A DNA stretch of 64,000 nucleotides from Desulfonauticus submarinus (lineage in GTDB: Bacteria; Desulfobacterota; Desulfovibrionia; Desulfovibrionales; Desulfonatronovibrionaceae). The position numbers and the translations under genes are program-made. Each line of letters begins with the position of its first letter. Within the stretch, counting starts at the first letter, position 1. The DNA is taken from assembly GCF_900104045.1 (NCBI RefSeq), contig NZ_FNIN01000007.1, forward strand, positions 1 to 64,000, in the 5' to 3' direction. Positions 35,877 through 43,651 of the stretch are shown here, piece after piece. Below the pieces are notes generated by a model. It did not search any database. It was not told where the DNA came from and was given only the letters and a program-made list of their open reading frames with translations.

Positions 35877-36782
35877 ATGAGAGTATTTTTTAGGATACTT
35901 TTTATATTATTATTTATTTATCCTTCTACTGTTTTTGCTGGAGTTACAGTTGAGGTTACAGTCCCTTTGGCTGGTTCAAATGAACTTTTGAGTGATTTAA
36001 AACAAGATATATATCACAAAGCGTTTCTTCAAGCATGTTTAAAAGAAAGTGAAAGTATTTTAGGTGTAAGTATTTCCAAAGAAAGATTGTCTATACTTCA
36101 AGATTTTTTAGAGCCAGTTTTAGATAAGTTAGTTTATGGATATAGAGAAATTTATTTTAAAATTGGAGAGCAAGATATCAAGTTAAAACTTGATTGTGAG
36201 ATAAATAGAAAAATTTTAAGAAATGAATTAAAAAAATATGGTATTCTTTTTACAGCACGTCATAAAATAGCTTATGATTTAACCCTTCAAGGAGTTAGTC
36301 CAGAAGAATTTGTAATTTTGAGTAGATTGCAAACTTTGGCTGGAGTTGAGGTGAGTCCTGGAGCTGAGTTAAAATTAACTATTTTAAAGGGAAAAGATAA
36401 ATGGGCAGGAGAGTTAATTTTTGGCAAGCATGAAATTAAATGTATTTCTTCTAGTTTGAAAGATTTATGGCTTAAAGTTTGGGCTAAATATTTTGCTTTA
36501 CCAGAAGTTATGGACAAATTAACTCAGAGTTTTGTCCTTTCTACAACAGGATGGGCCTGTGCTGAAAGTATCCATAACTTTGATGCCCAATTAAAGCAAT
36601 GGGATCAGATTCTTTTAAAACAAGAACTCATACATATTTATTTACAAGTTCCCTCTATTAGCGCTACCTGGAATGTTTGGACTTTGGATAAAGAATCTTT
36701 GGAGAAGAAACTAAATAATGTTCTTCATTCTCAAAATATAGTTTATTCCTTGACTAGGAGAAAAGTAAATGAAAGTAATTAA
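35877..36782 (+). CDS. Exported protein of unknown function
   Basis: A 301-residue protein with a clear signal peptide (about 1-22, ending STVFA). The mature part has alternating strands and helices, for example VTVEVTVPLAGSNELLSDLK and LSRLQTLAGVEVSPGAELKL, but I do not recognise the family. Its layout resembles exported LPP20-like or lipoprotein-assembly proteins that start with an amphipathic beta/alpha unit. It overlaps the FecR-domain gene by 14 bases, so the two are expressed together. Confidence 0.75.
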   Translation: MRVFFRILFILLFIYPSTVFAGVTVEVTVPLAGSNELLSDLKQDIYHKAFLQACLKESESILGVSISKERLSILQDFLEPVLDKLVYGYREIYFKIGEQDIKLKLDCEINRKILRNELKKYGILFTARHKIAYDLTLQGVSPEEFVILSRLQTLAGVEVSPGAELKLTILKGKDKWAGELIFGKHEIKCISSSLKDLWLKVWAKYFALPEVMDKLTQSFVLSTTGWACAESIHNFDAQLKQWDQILLKQELIHIYLQVPSISATWNVWTLDKESLEKKLNNVLHSQNIVYSLTRRKVNESN

Positions 36783-37500
36783 ATTTTTTTTTCTAATCTT
36801 TTGTGTTTTAGTATTTTTTTCAAGAGTTGTTAATGCAGAAGAAGTTGAAGTAGAAGGAAAAGTAAAAGTAAATTTTTTGCAAGGAAAGATTTTTAGTAAA
36901 GGTAAATTATTAGCGTTAGGAGATATTTTGTCCCCACCTGTAGAAGTTAAAGTTGATAAAGATTCTAGATTAGAGTTATTACTTCCAGATAAAAGTGTAT
37001 TGCGTTTTAATGAAAATACTAAATTTAAGTTAGTTAAAGCTCTTGTAAAAGAAAATAAAAGAGAAATTAAAACAGATTTAATTTTAGGAGAATGCTGGGC
37101 ATCTGTTCAAAAAATGATTGGTGATGATAATACATTTGAAATAAGTTCTCCTACAGCTGTTGCTGGAGTTGCAGGGACTAAATATAGAGCAATAGTAAAC
37201 ACTGATTATAGCAAATTTTTAGTTTATGATGGTAAAATAAAAGTAGGTTATCGGCCTGTATCAGAAAAGTATCAAATGGGCAAAGGTTTTCAAGCTCATC
37301 GAGTTCAAGGACCAATGAGAATAGCTGGCCCCAAAAGAGTGAGTGTAGAAGAATGGACGATGATTGTAGCAAGAGGGTATGAATTTGTGGTTTATCCTGA
37401 TGGGCGATTTGATGTTCCTAAAAAATTTGATGTAAAGCAAGATAGTCAAAACCCATGGGTTAAATGGAACCAACAACGTGATAAGCAGATGGGATTTTAA
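36769..37500 (+). CDS. Exported FecR-domain protein
   Basis: A 243-residue exported protein with signal peptide (about 1-23, ending RVVNA) and a FecR domain (about 60-160): SRLELLLPDKSVLRFNENTK, then EISSPTAVAGVAGTKYRAIV and YDGKIKVGYRP. The C-terminal 60 residues are basic and unrecognised. Stand-alone FecR domains without a membrane helix occur on many exported proteins, often near wall-associated or TPR proteins; iron-signalling is not implied here since no ECF sigma factor is nearby. It overlaps the upstream unknown gene by 14 bases and pgsA by one. Confidence 0.85.
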   Translation: MKVIKFFFLIFCVLVFFSRVVNAEEVEVEGKVKVNFLQGKIFSKGKLLALGDILSPPVEVKVDKDSRLELLLPDKSVLRFNENTKFKLVKALVKENKREIKTDLILGECWASVQKMIGDDNTFEISSPTAVAGVAGTKYRAIVNTDYSKFLVYDGKIKVGYRPVSEKYQMGKGFQAHRVQGPMRIAGPKRVSVEEWTMIVARGYEFVVYPDGRFDVPKKFDVKQDSQNPWVKWNQQRDKQMGF

Positions 37501-38075
37501 TGGCAGGGAATCTGACTATTCCTAATATTTTAACTATCTTTAGAATAGTTTTAACACCTATTTTTGTAATTACTTTTGTCAGTAAAAAGATTTTTTTTTC
37601 TTTAATTATTTTTTTTGTAGCAGGTATTACTGATGCATTAGATGGTTTTATCGCCCGTTTTTTTAATCAGAAGTCTACTTTAGGGGCAATTTTAGATCCC
37701 TTGGCTGATAAAATTTTATTAATGACAGCATATGTTTGTTTAGGCATAGTATATTGGGTTCCTTCTTGGCTTACTGTCATAGTTGTAAGTAGAGATATAC
37801 TTATAATAGGAGGTCTTGCTTTTTTAAATTTTATGGGTCAGAATATAAAATCGAAAATAAAACCATCTTTTTTAAGTAAAATAAATACATTATTTCAATT
37901 ATTTTTAGTTCTTGTTGTTTTGTCACATAAAAGTGAAGTATTATCTTTTAGTATATTTTTTGATTATTATATATATTTATGTGTGTTGGTTGCCGTTCTT
38001 ACAGTAGCTTCTGGTATAGATTATATTATAAAGGGTGCAAATTATCTTCTATTGATGAATGGAGAAAAAATATAA
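37500..38075 (+). CDS. pgsA: CDP-diacylglycerol--glycerol-3-phosphate 3-phosphatidyltransferase
   Basis: A 191-residue membrane enzyme making phosphatidylglycerol phosphate. The CDP-alcohol phosphotransferase motif is complete: Asp45, Asp48-Gly49, Ala52-Arg53, Gly62, Asp66, Asp70. About five membrane helices. NLTIPNILTIFRIVLTPIFV at the N-terminus is typical of PgsA. The ATG overlaps the FecR gene stop as TAATG. Phosphatidylserine synthase or cardiolipin synthase of the same superfamily is less likely on N-terminal pattern. Confidence 0.9.
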   Translation: MAGNLTIPNILTIFRIVLTPIFVITFVSKKIFFSLIIFFVAGITDALDGFIARFFNQKSTLGAILDPLADKILLMTAYVCLGIVYWVPSWLTVIVVSRDILIIGGLAFLNFMGQNIKSKIKPSFLSKINTLFQLFLVLVVLSHKSEVLSFSIFFDYYIYLCVLVAVLTVASGIDYIIKGANYLLLMNGEKI

Positions 38076-38175
38076 AAAATTATTTTAGTATTTAATATTT
38101 TTTGATAAATTTTAGAAATTATAAATTATTTTTTAGCTAGACTTAAATATAGATTTAGGAATTTAAGTAAAATAG

Positions 38176-38243
38176 GACTCGTTGTTGACGAGTCTTGGCT
38201 TTTAAGTTTAAAGTTTTATAGTTAACACGCTTTAAAACTTAAA
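38176..38243 (+). promoter_or_regulatory. Structured leader upstream of ppsA
   Basis: Two stem-loops lie in the 167-bp gap. The first, GACTCGT (38176-38182) with ACGAGTC (38188-38194), is followed by TTGGCTTTT and may be a weak terminator for pgsA. The second pairs 38201-38213 with 38230-38243 (one bulged base) and ends just before the ppsA Shine-Dalgarno (AGGGGAGAG). It could influence ppsA translation. Confidence 0.4.
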
Positions 38244-38260
38244 TGTATAGGGGAGAGAAA

Positions 38261-41200
38261 ATGGGAAAGAAAACTTTAGAGGGTGCGCAAAAGAAGCAGA
38301 CCAAAAAAGGGGGAAAGGTAAAGGTGTCAGAAAAATCTTCCTTAAGTATAAAAGTTTCACATTCTGAATTAGAAAAACTTAAACAAAAATTAGTTTTAAC
38401 TGGTCAAGAGATTAAAGCCATAGGTGTAGAAGCAGAGCTTTTAGTGGGTGGAAAGAATTATAATACGGCTATTATTAGTACAATAGAAAATGTTCGCGCC
38501 CCTCAGTTTAGGGCTATTTCCTCTGTAGCTTTCCATAAAGTTCTTGATGAGACAAAAGTAAATGCTTCTTTGGTTCGTAATATTGTGGATAAAGAATACG
38601 ATGCAATAGATTGGAATGATAGTGAAGTTAATAAAGATCCTGAATTTTTGAGAAATTTTGTTCGTAGGCTTGCTAGAAAGATTAAAGAGGATGGCAGAAG
38701 GGGTAAGTCTCAGGTAAAGTTAAGGACATTTATTAATAATGTAGTAGAGGGTTTTGCTACTTCTCCAGAAGGCATAGACCAATTACGTAAGCGCTCAGTG
38801 ATGGTACAAGTTGCTATTTTATCTGTGGATTTGCCCAAAGATGTGGAAGAAGGTGTTCGTCAAGCGTATCGAGATATTTGTAAAGAAGCAGGAGAAGAAA
38901 ATGTTCCTGTAGCTGTTCGTTCTTCTGCTGCTGGAGAAGATAGTAGAAAGAAAGCCTTTGCAGGATTACAAGATACATATTTAAATATTGTAGGAGAAAA
39001 TGAAGTAGTTCAGGCATATCATTGGGATTGTGCTTCAGCTTATAATCTGAGAAGTATGACTTATAGAAGAGAGGCAATTCTAGATGCTTTGGCTAAAGCT
39101 GAAAAAACAGGAAATGAAAGTATTGCTATTGAGGCCAAGAAAGAATGGGCGATAGAAAATACATCTCTTTCTGTTTGTATAATGAGAATGATAAACCCTG
39201 TAGTATCTGGAACAGCTTTTAGTGCAGATACTGCTACAGGATGTAGAGGAACAGACAGAAAGGATTTAGTATCTATTGATGCTAGTTATGGTTTAGGAGA
39301 AGCAGTTGTTAGTGGCATGGTGACTCCTGATAAATTTTATGTTTTTCAGCGAGATGATGGAGAAGAAGTTGTAATTCGTTTTATGGGATTTAAGGATAAA
39401 AAAATTGTCTATGATGAGGAAGGAAGTGGGACAAAAGTAGTAAAGGTCCCTGAAGACATAGCATGTCGATGGGCTTTGTCTTTAGCTCAAGCAGAGATGG
39501 TTGCCAAAGGTGTGCGGGCTATAAGCAAAGCATACGGTGGCATGATTATGGATACAGAGTTTTGTATAGATGAATATGATAGATTGTGGTTTGTTCAGGC
39601 TAGGCCAGAAACTAGGTGGAATGAAGAGTTAGAGAAACATCCTCATACTATTTTTATGCGAAGGTTAGAAGTAGATCCTTCTGCTTTAAGTGAAGTAGAA
39701 GTAATTTTAGAAGGAAATGGAGCTTCAAGAGGGGCAGGACAGGGTACAGTAAAGTTTTTGCGTTCAGCTTTGGAGTTAAATAAAATTTCAAAAGGAGACG
39801 TATTGGCAGCTGAACGAACAGATCCTGATATGGTGCCAGGTATGAGGATTGCTTCTGCAATTTTAGCTGATGCAGGTGGAGACACCAGTCATGCTGCAAT
39901 TACTTCTAGAGAATTAGGTATTCCTGCAATTATTGGTATTCAAAAATTAGAAGTTTTGCGTTCATTAGATGGACAAGAGGTAACTGTAGATGCTTCTAGG
40001 GGTAAAGTATATAGAGGACTTGTTCCTTTAGTTGAAGTTGGGGGAGAAATAGATACTAGCAAACTTCCAACAACCAAGACGAAGGTAGGACTTATTTTAG
40101 CAGATGTAGGACAAGCAATGTTTTTATCTCGTTTAAGAGATGTTCCTGATTTTGAAGTTGGTTTGCTTAGGGCTGAATTTATGTTGGGTAATATAGGCGT
40201 TCATCCTTTAGCTTTGGAGGCGTATGATAAAGGCACGTTATTGCCAATTGTAGAGAGAAAGTTGGCAGAATTGGAAAATGGATTAGTTAAAATTATTAAA
40301 GAACAACTTTCATCTGGAGTAGTGACCTTAGATTTAAAACTCAGAAAGTATGTAGGAATAATTACTGGATTAAAACAAAAGGTTAAAGAACTTACGGAAA
40401 TAGAGGGAAGTAAAGGAACAGAAGAAGTTTTAGCAATTCATAGACAAATTCGAGAGTTTGATCACAAGTGGGATCAATATTTGGACAAGGCTACTAAGTA
40501 TCTAGAGCTTCTTAAAACATCTGTGGATTTAAAGGAACATATTGCTGCGATTTTAGGTTATAAAGAAGAGTTAGCTTCTTTAATAGGAAAAGATCCTGAG
40601 ACTGTTCAAAGAAGGCAAGAAATAGAAGATAAAATAAATGTAGTTTATCATAGAGTAAAAGATGAGCCCTATGTACAAGAAGTTTTGACGAAGATTAAAG
40701 AAATGCGTGATAAAGTGGCTTTAAATACAGGTTATAAACAACAAATGGATGAAGTAAGAGAGCTTCCCCAAAAAATTAGAAATATTTTAAGAGCAAAGGG
40801 ATATAGAAGTGGGAAGGAATTGTATGTACAAACTTTGGCTCAAGGTTTAGGTCTTTTTGCTATGGCTTTTTATGGCAAGCCTATTATTTATCGGACTACA
40901 GATTATAAAAGTAATGAATATAGAAATCTTGTGGGCGGAAGTTTATTTGAGGAACACGAAGATAATCCAATGCTTGGCTATCGAGGTGTATCCAGAGGTA
41001 TTCATGATTGGGAGTTAGAAGCCTTTAAATTGGCAAGAGGAGCGTATGGAGGAAAAAATTTACACCTCATGCTTCCATTTGTAAGAACTTTAGAAGAAGC
41101 CAGAAGTATGAAAAGATATCTTTCAGATGTTCATCAATTGCGTTCAGGTGAAGATGGGTTGAAATTGGTTTTGATGTCAGAAATTCCTAGTAATGCTATT

Positions 41201-41887
41201 TTGGCAAAGAATTTTATTCAAGAGTTTGATGGGTTTTCAATTGGTTCTAATGATATGACTCAATTAGTTTTAGGTACAGATAGAGATAATGCGAGATTAA
41301 GACATATCTATGATGAAGAAGATCCTGCAGTCGTATGGGCTATTTTAGTGACTATTTTTACCGGACAAAAATATGGGAAAAAAGTAGGTTTTTGTGGTCA
41401 AGGAGTATCTAATAGTAAAATTATTAGAGGCTTGGTGTGTATTGCTGGAATTGTATCTGCCTCAGTGGTCCCAGATACTTATGCTCAGACTAAATTTGAT
41501 ATTGCAGAGGTTGAGAGAGAAAATATTCCTCTACGTGAACTTGGAAAATGGCTTAAGACTCAACACTTAACACGACTTCAAGATTTATTAAAACAAGAGA
41601 ATTATGAACATATAGCTAAAAAATGTTCCTCAGCTAAAGATTTAATGGATTGGTATGAAGGTGAGTTAGCTAGGTTACACGAGCAAGTACATTCTAATTT
41701 GGGAACAGAAAAAGAAGAATTCTATCGTCAAGAGCTAGATAAATTTAGAAAAACTTTTCATAAGCCTGTGATTTATGCGAATTGGGATTGGGATAAAACT
41801 GTTTTAGATGCATTACATCAAGCGGGATTTAACTCATTTGAAGAACAAGAAAAAGCATTAGAAGAACAAAGAAAGCATGTATGGTAA
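38261..41887 (+). CDS. ppsA: Phosphoenolpyruvate synthase, enlarged form
   Basis: A 1208-residue enzyme converting pyruvate + ATP to PEP + AMP + Pi. Three standard parts are visible: N-terminal PEP/pyruvate-binding ATP-grasp domain (VPVAVRSSAAGEDS, SLGEAVVSGMVTPDK-type loop), swivelling phosphohistidine domain (GGDTSHAAITSRELGIPAII, His544) and PEP-utilising TIM barrel (IGSNDMTQLVLGTDRD, GFCGQG with Cys1045). E. coli PpsA has 792 residues with His421 and Cys751, so this form adds about 120 residues at each end and about 170 charged, helical residues inside the barrel region (roughly 640-850). The start at 38261 follows AGGGGAGAG. Gluconeogenic role in autotrophic or acetate growth is likely. 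Confidence 0.9.
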   Translation: MGKKTLEGAQKKQTKKGGKVKVSEKSSLSIKVSHSELEKLKQKLVLTGQEIKAIGVEAELLVGGKNYNTAIISTIENVRAPQFRAISSVAFHKVLDETKVNASLVRNIVDKEYDAIDWNDSEVNKDPEFLRNFVRRLARKIKEDGRRGKSQVKLRTFINNVVEGFATSPEGIDQLRKRSVMVQVAILSVDLPKDVEEGVRQAYRDICKEAGEENVPVAVRSSAAGEDSRKKAFAGLQDTYLNIVGENEVVQAYHWDCASAYNLRSMTYRREAILDALAKAEKTGNESIAIEAKKEWAIENTSLSVCIMRMINPVVSGTAFSADTATGCRGTDRKDLVSIDASYGLGEAVVSGMVTPDKFYVFQRDDGEEVVIRFMGFKDKKIVYDEEGSGTKVVKVPEDIACRWALSLAQAEMVAKGVRAISKAYGGMIMDTEFCIDEYDRLWFVQARPETRWNEELEKHPHTIFMRRLEVDPSALSEVEVILEGNGASRGAGQGTVKFLRSALELNKISKGDVLAAERTDPDMVPGMRIASAILADAGGDTSHAAITSRELGIPAIIGIQKLEVLRSLDGQEVTVDASRGKVYRGLVPLVEVGGEIDTSKLPTTKTKVGLILADVGQAMFLSRLRDVPDFEVGLLRAEFMLGNIGVHPLALEAYDKGTLLPIVERKLAELENGLVKIIKEQLSSGVVTLDLKLRKYVGIITGLKQKVKELTEIEGSKGTEEVLAIHRQIREFDHKWDQYLDKATKYLELLKTSVDLKEHIAAILGYKEELASLIGKDPETVQRRQEIEDKINVVYHRVKDEPYVQEVLTKIKEMRDKVALNTGYKQQMDEVRELPQKIRNILRAKGYRSGKELYVQTLAQGLGLFAMAFYGKPIIYRTTDYKSNEYRNLVGGSLFEEHEDNPMLGYRGVSRGIHDWELEAFKLARGAYGGKNLHLMLPFVRTLEEARSMKRYLSDVHQLRSGEDGLKLVLMSEIPSNAILAKNFIQEFDGFSIGSNDMTQLVLGTDRDNARLRHIYDEEDPAVVWAILVTIFTGQKYGKKVGFCGQGVSNSKIIRGLVCIAGIVSASVVPDTYAQTKFDIAEVERENIPLRELGKWLKTQHLTRLQDLLKQENYEHIAKKCSSAKDLMDWYEGELARLHEQVHSNLGTEKEEFYRQELDKFRKTFHKPVIYANWDWDKTVLDALHQAGFNSFEEQEKALEEQRKHVW

Positions 41888-41920
41888 ATAAGTAGTAATA
41901 TTTTTGTGAAAGAAGTTAAA

Positions 41921-41941
41921 AGGGGGCTTTAAAAGCCCCCT
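41921..41941. terminator. Bidirectional terminator between ppsA and speE
   Basis: Stem AGGGGGCTTT (41921-41930) and AAAGCCCCCT (41932-41941) followed on the plus strand by CTTTTGTTTTT, and on the minus strand by TTTTAACTT. It lies between two convergent genes. Confidence 0.88.
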
Positions 41942-41950
41942 CTTTTGTTT

Positions 41951-42889
41951 TTATAAAGTGTTTTCTAAATTATTCCCAAACCATCTGGGCATATCTTTTA
42001 GAGAATAAACCATTTGTTCATTTTCAATGGCATTTTTAAGAAATTTTGGCAAAGTAAGAGCAGCAAAAAACATTTCTTCATCTAAAAATTTTAGAGTACC
42101 TTTTATTTTAGTGTGAATAATTTCTTTAATTTGTTTTTTATTTAGTGTTTTAAATTCTTTTAAAGAAACAATTGAGAATGCTAGAGGGGTTAAATATACT
42201 TGGCAAAAGGAGATACAGGCCTGAAAATACGGAAAAATAGTTTTTAATGTATTTGCTACTCTTGTAAAATAAAAATGGTCTGGAGGAGCAGCTGGTCCAG
42301 ACTGGATGCTTATAATGCCTTGAGGATGTAAAATATTTTTTAAACTGGAAAAGAATTCTTTAGTGAATAAAGCCATAGCTGGCCCATCATCTACAGGATC
42401 AGATAAATCGCAGATTATAAGATCCCATTTTTTAGATGTATTTTTAACAAAATCAAATGCATTTTCTATTAAAATAGTTGCTTTGGGATGTTCCAAAGAA
42501 TTTTGATTAAGTGTTTTAAAATGAGTCTTGCCACATTTGATAACCTCTTCATCAATATCTACAAGAGTAATATTTTCCACCTCTTTCCATTTCAAGGCTT
42601 CTCTTAATGCGCATCCATCTCCTCCCCCTAGAATAAGAATATTTCTAGGATTTCCATGAAAAATAGCAGGGACATGAACTAAGAGTTCATGATAAATAAA
42701 TTCATCTACCTCACTAATTTGACAAATATTGTCTAATAAAAGAACTTTGCCATATAATTTGGACTTAATAAGAGCAAGTTTTTGATATTTTGTTTTTTTT
42801 AATTCCAAAATTTCTTCTGCTGAGTGTAAAAAAATATCTCCACCCGTTAGTATTTCTGGGAAATAGTCTCTTAGTTGGCAACCTGACAT
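41951..42889 (-). CDS. speE: Spermidine synthase (polyamine aminopropyltransferase)
   Basis: A 312-residue enzyme transferring aminopropyl from decarboxylated SAM to putrescine. Motifs: YQKLALIKSKLYGKVLLLDN near 36, ISEVDEFIYHELLVHVPAI, the SAM-site ILILGGGDGCALRE near 84-97, and DLSDPVD near 160 with the catalytic Asp. It overlaps speD by 19 bases. Length slightly exceeds the usual 280-290 because of a C-terminal tail. Together with SpeD it makes spermidine. Confidence 0.93.
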   Translation of the reverse strand: MSGCQLRDYFPEILTGGDIFLHSAEEILELKKTKYQKLALIKSKLYGKVLLLDNICQISEVDEFIYHELLVHVPAIFHGNPRNILILGGGDGCALREALKWKEVENITLVDIDEEVIKCGKTHFKTLNQNSLEHPKATILIENAFDFVKNTSKKWDLIICDLSDPVDDGPAMALFTKEFFSSLKNILHPQGIISIQSGPAAPPDHFYFTRVANTLKTIFPYFQACISFCQVYLTPLAFSIVSLKEFKTLNKKQIKEIIHTKIKGTLKFLDEEMFFAALTLPKFLKNAIENEQMVYSLKDMPRWFGNNLENTL

Positions 42890-43287
42890 GGTTCGTATTC
42901 CTCATGTAACTTGTTGTAAATTTTTTCTTTCTTCACTTTATTCCCCCTAGGCAAAGTAATGAGGTCATAGTCTTCAGCTTGAAGAAATTCTACTAAAAAT
43001 TCACATGCTTTTTGAGGATCTGAAAATTCCCCACAGGTGAAGACATCAACCGCAGCGTATCCCAATTCTGGCCAAGTGTGGATAGAAATATGGGATTCTG
43101 CTAATAAACCTAAAGCAGTTACTCCCATAGGATGAAATTTATGGCTAGTGAGACTTAAAAGGGTTGACATAGATTGTTGAGAGGCTTGTTTGATAGCTTG
43201 TTTGATGATTTCTTCGTTGTCCAAAATAGAAAATGGACAGCCTTTTAGCTCAAGGACAAGATGAAGTCCACAGATCTTGTTTTTCAA
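42871..43287 (-). CDS. speD: S-adenosylmethionine decarboxylase proenzyme
   Basis: A 138-residue bacterial-type (class 1B) SAM decarboxylase precursor. The self-cleavage site is in LLAESHISIHTWPE: cleavage between Glu64 and Ser65 would make the pyruvoyl cofactor, with His70 conserved downstream. The start is TTG at 43287, 8 bases after AGGAGG; no better start exists in frame. The weak start codon, an upstream ORF and a structured leader suggest tight control. It overlaps speE by 19 bases, giving balanced synthesis of decarboxylated SAM. Confidence 0.93.
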   Translation of the reverse strand: MKNKICGLHLVLELKGCPFSILDNEEIIKQAIKQASQQSMSTLLSLTSHKFHPMGVTALGLLAESHISIHTWPELGYAAVDVFTCGEFSDPQKACEFLVEFLQAEDYDLITLPRGNKVKKEKIYNKLHEEYEPCQVAN

Positions 43288-43320
43288 TGGCTTTTCCTCC
43301 TTAAGTTATAGGTTTACTAC

Positions 43321-43386
43321 TTAGGTAGGTGCAAAACTTTCTCTTGGTAAATAGACAACACGTATTAACGGGTCGTCAGTACTCAT
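43321..43386 (-). CDS. Upstream ORF (21 residues) in the speD leader
   Basis: ATG at 43386-43384, TAA at 43323-43321. The peptide begins MSTDDPLIRVVYLPRESF and ends with Ala-Pro-Thr. A good Shine-Dalgarno, AAGGGG (43392-43397), lies 5 bases upstream. The stop is 33 bases above the speD start. It has mixed charge and a proline near the end, as in some regulatory nascent peptides. Coding is supported by RBS, start and position only; conservation is not testable here. Confidence 0.5.
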   Translation of the reverse strand: MSTDDPLIRVVYLPRESFAPT

Positions 43387-43416
43387 AAAAACCCCTTGGT
43401 TAAGAATTTATTTTCT

Positions 43417-43457
43417 CCCCTTTCCAAAAAAAGAAAGGGGGGTAGCCTAAAACCCCC
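43417..43457 (-). promoter_or_regulatory. Terminator-like hairpin with alternative hairpin in the speD leader (candidate attenuator)
   Basis: Read on the minus strand: hairpin 1 pairs 43457-43452 (GGGGGT) with 43443-43438 (ACCCCC) and is followed by CTTTCTTTTTTT, a typical intrinsic terminator. Hairpin 2 pairs CCCCTTTC (43440-43433) with GAAAGGGG (43424-43417) and shares bases 43438-43440 with hairpin 1, so the two compete. The G-tract of the upstream ORF's Shine-Dalgarno (43392-43397) could also pair with the C-tract. This resembles a transcription attenuator. Alternative: terminator of the ABC operon ending at 43652. Confidence 0.5.
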
Positions 43458-43468
43458 TGAATCAATTC

Positions 43469-43498
43469 AGTATTGAGAAAAAAAGACAAGATTGTCAA
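43469..43498 (-). promoter_or_regulatory. Candidate promoter of speD-speE
   Basis: On the minus strand TTGACA (43498-43493) and AATACT (43474-43469) with an 18-base spacer. The predicted start, near 43462, falls inside a short dyad CTGAAT..ATTCAG (43457-43470) and just before the terminator-like hairpin, so the hairpin would lie in the speD leader. Confidence 0.5.
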
Positions 43499-43651
43499 GT
43501 AGTTGCTTTTCTTCTATAGATGGTGTTTTAATTTTAATCAGTTAAAAAAAAGATGTTTGATTATTTAATATGGGAAAAGTTTTGTTTTCTAAAAGGGTAG
43601 TTAACAAGGTAAAAAATTAAAAAATATATTAAATCTATGTGAATTAATTGA

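Larger units (their letters stand above)
43288..43651. other. Gene-poor interval (364 bp) with the speD leader
   Basis: The part 43288-43500 holds a short ORF, two alternative hairpins and a promoter candidate, described separately, all on the minus strand. The part 43501-43651 is AT-rich with no visible hairpin, T-run terminator or ORF, so no separate terminator for the ABC transporter operon (ending at 43652) is seen there. Confidence 0.6.

Noticed and set aside
36769-37500. FecR protein as part of an iron-responsive sigma factor system
   Set aside because: No ECF sigma factor or TonB receptor nearby and no membrane helix typical of the anti-sigma form; it is an exported FecR-domain protein.
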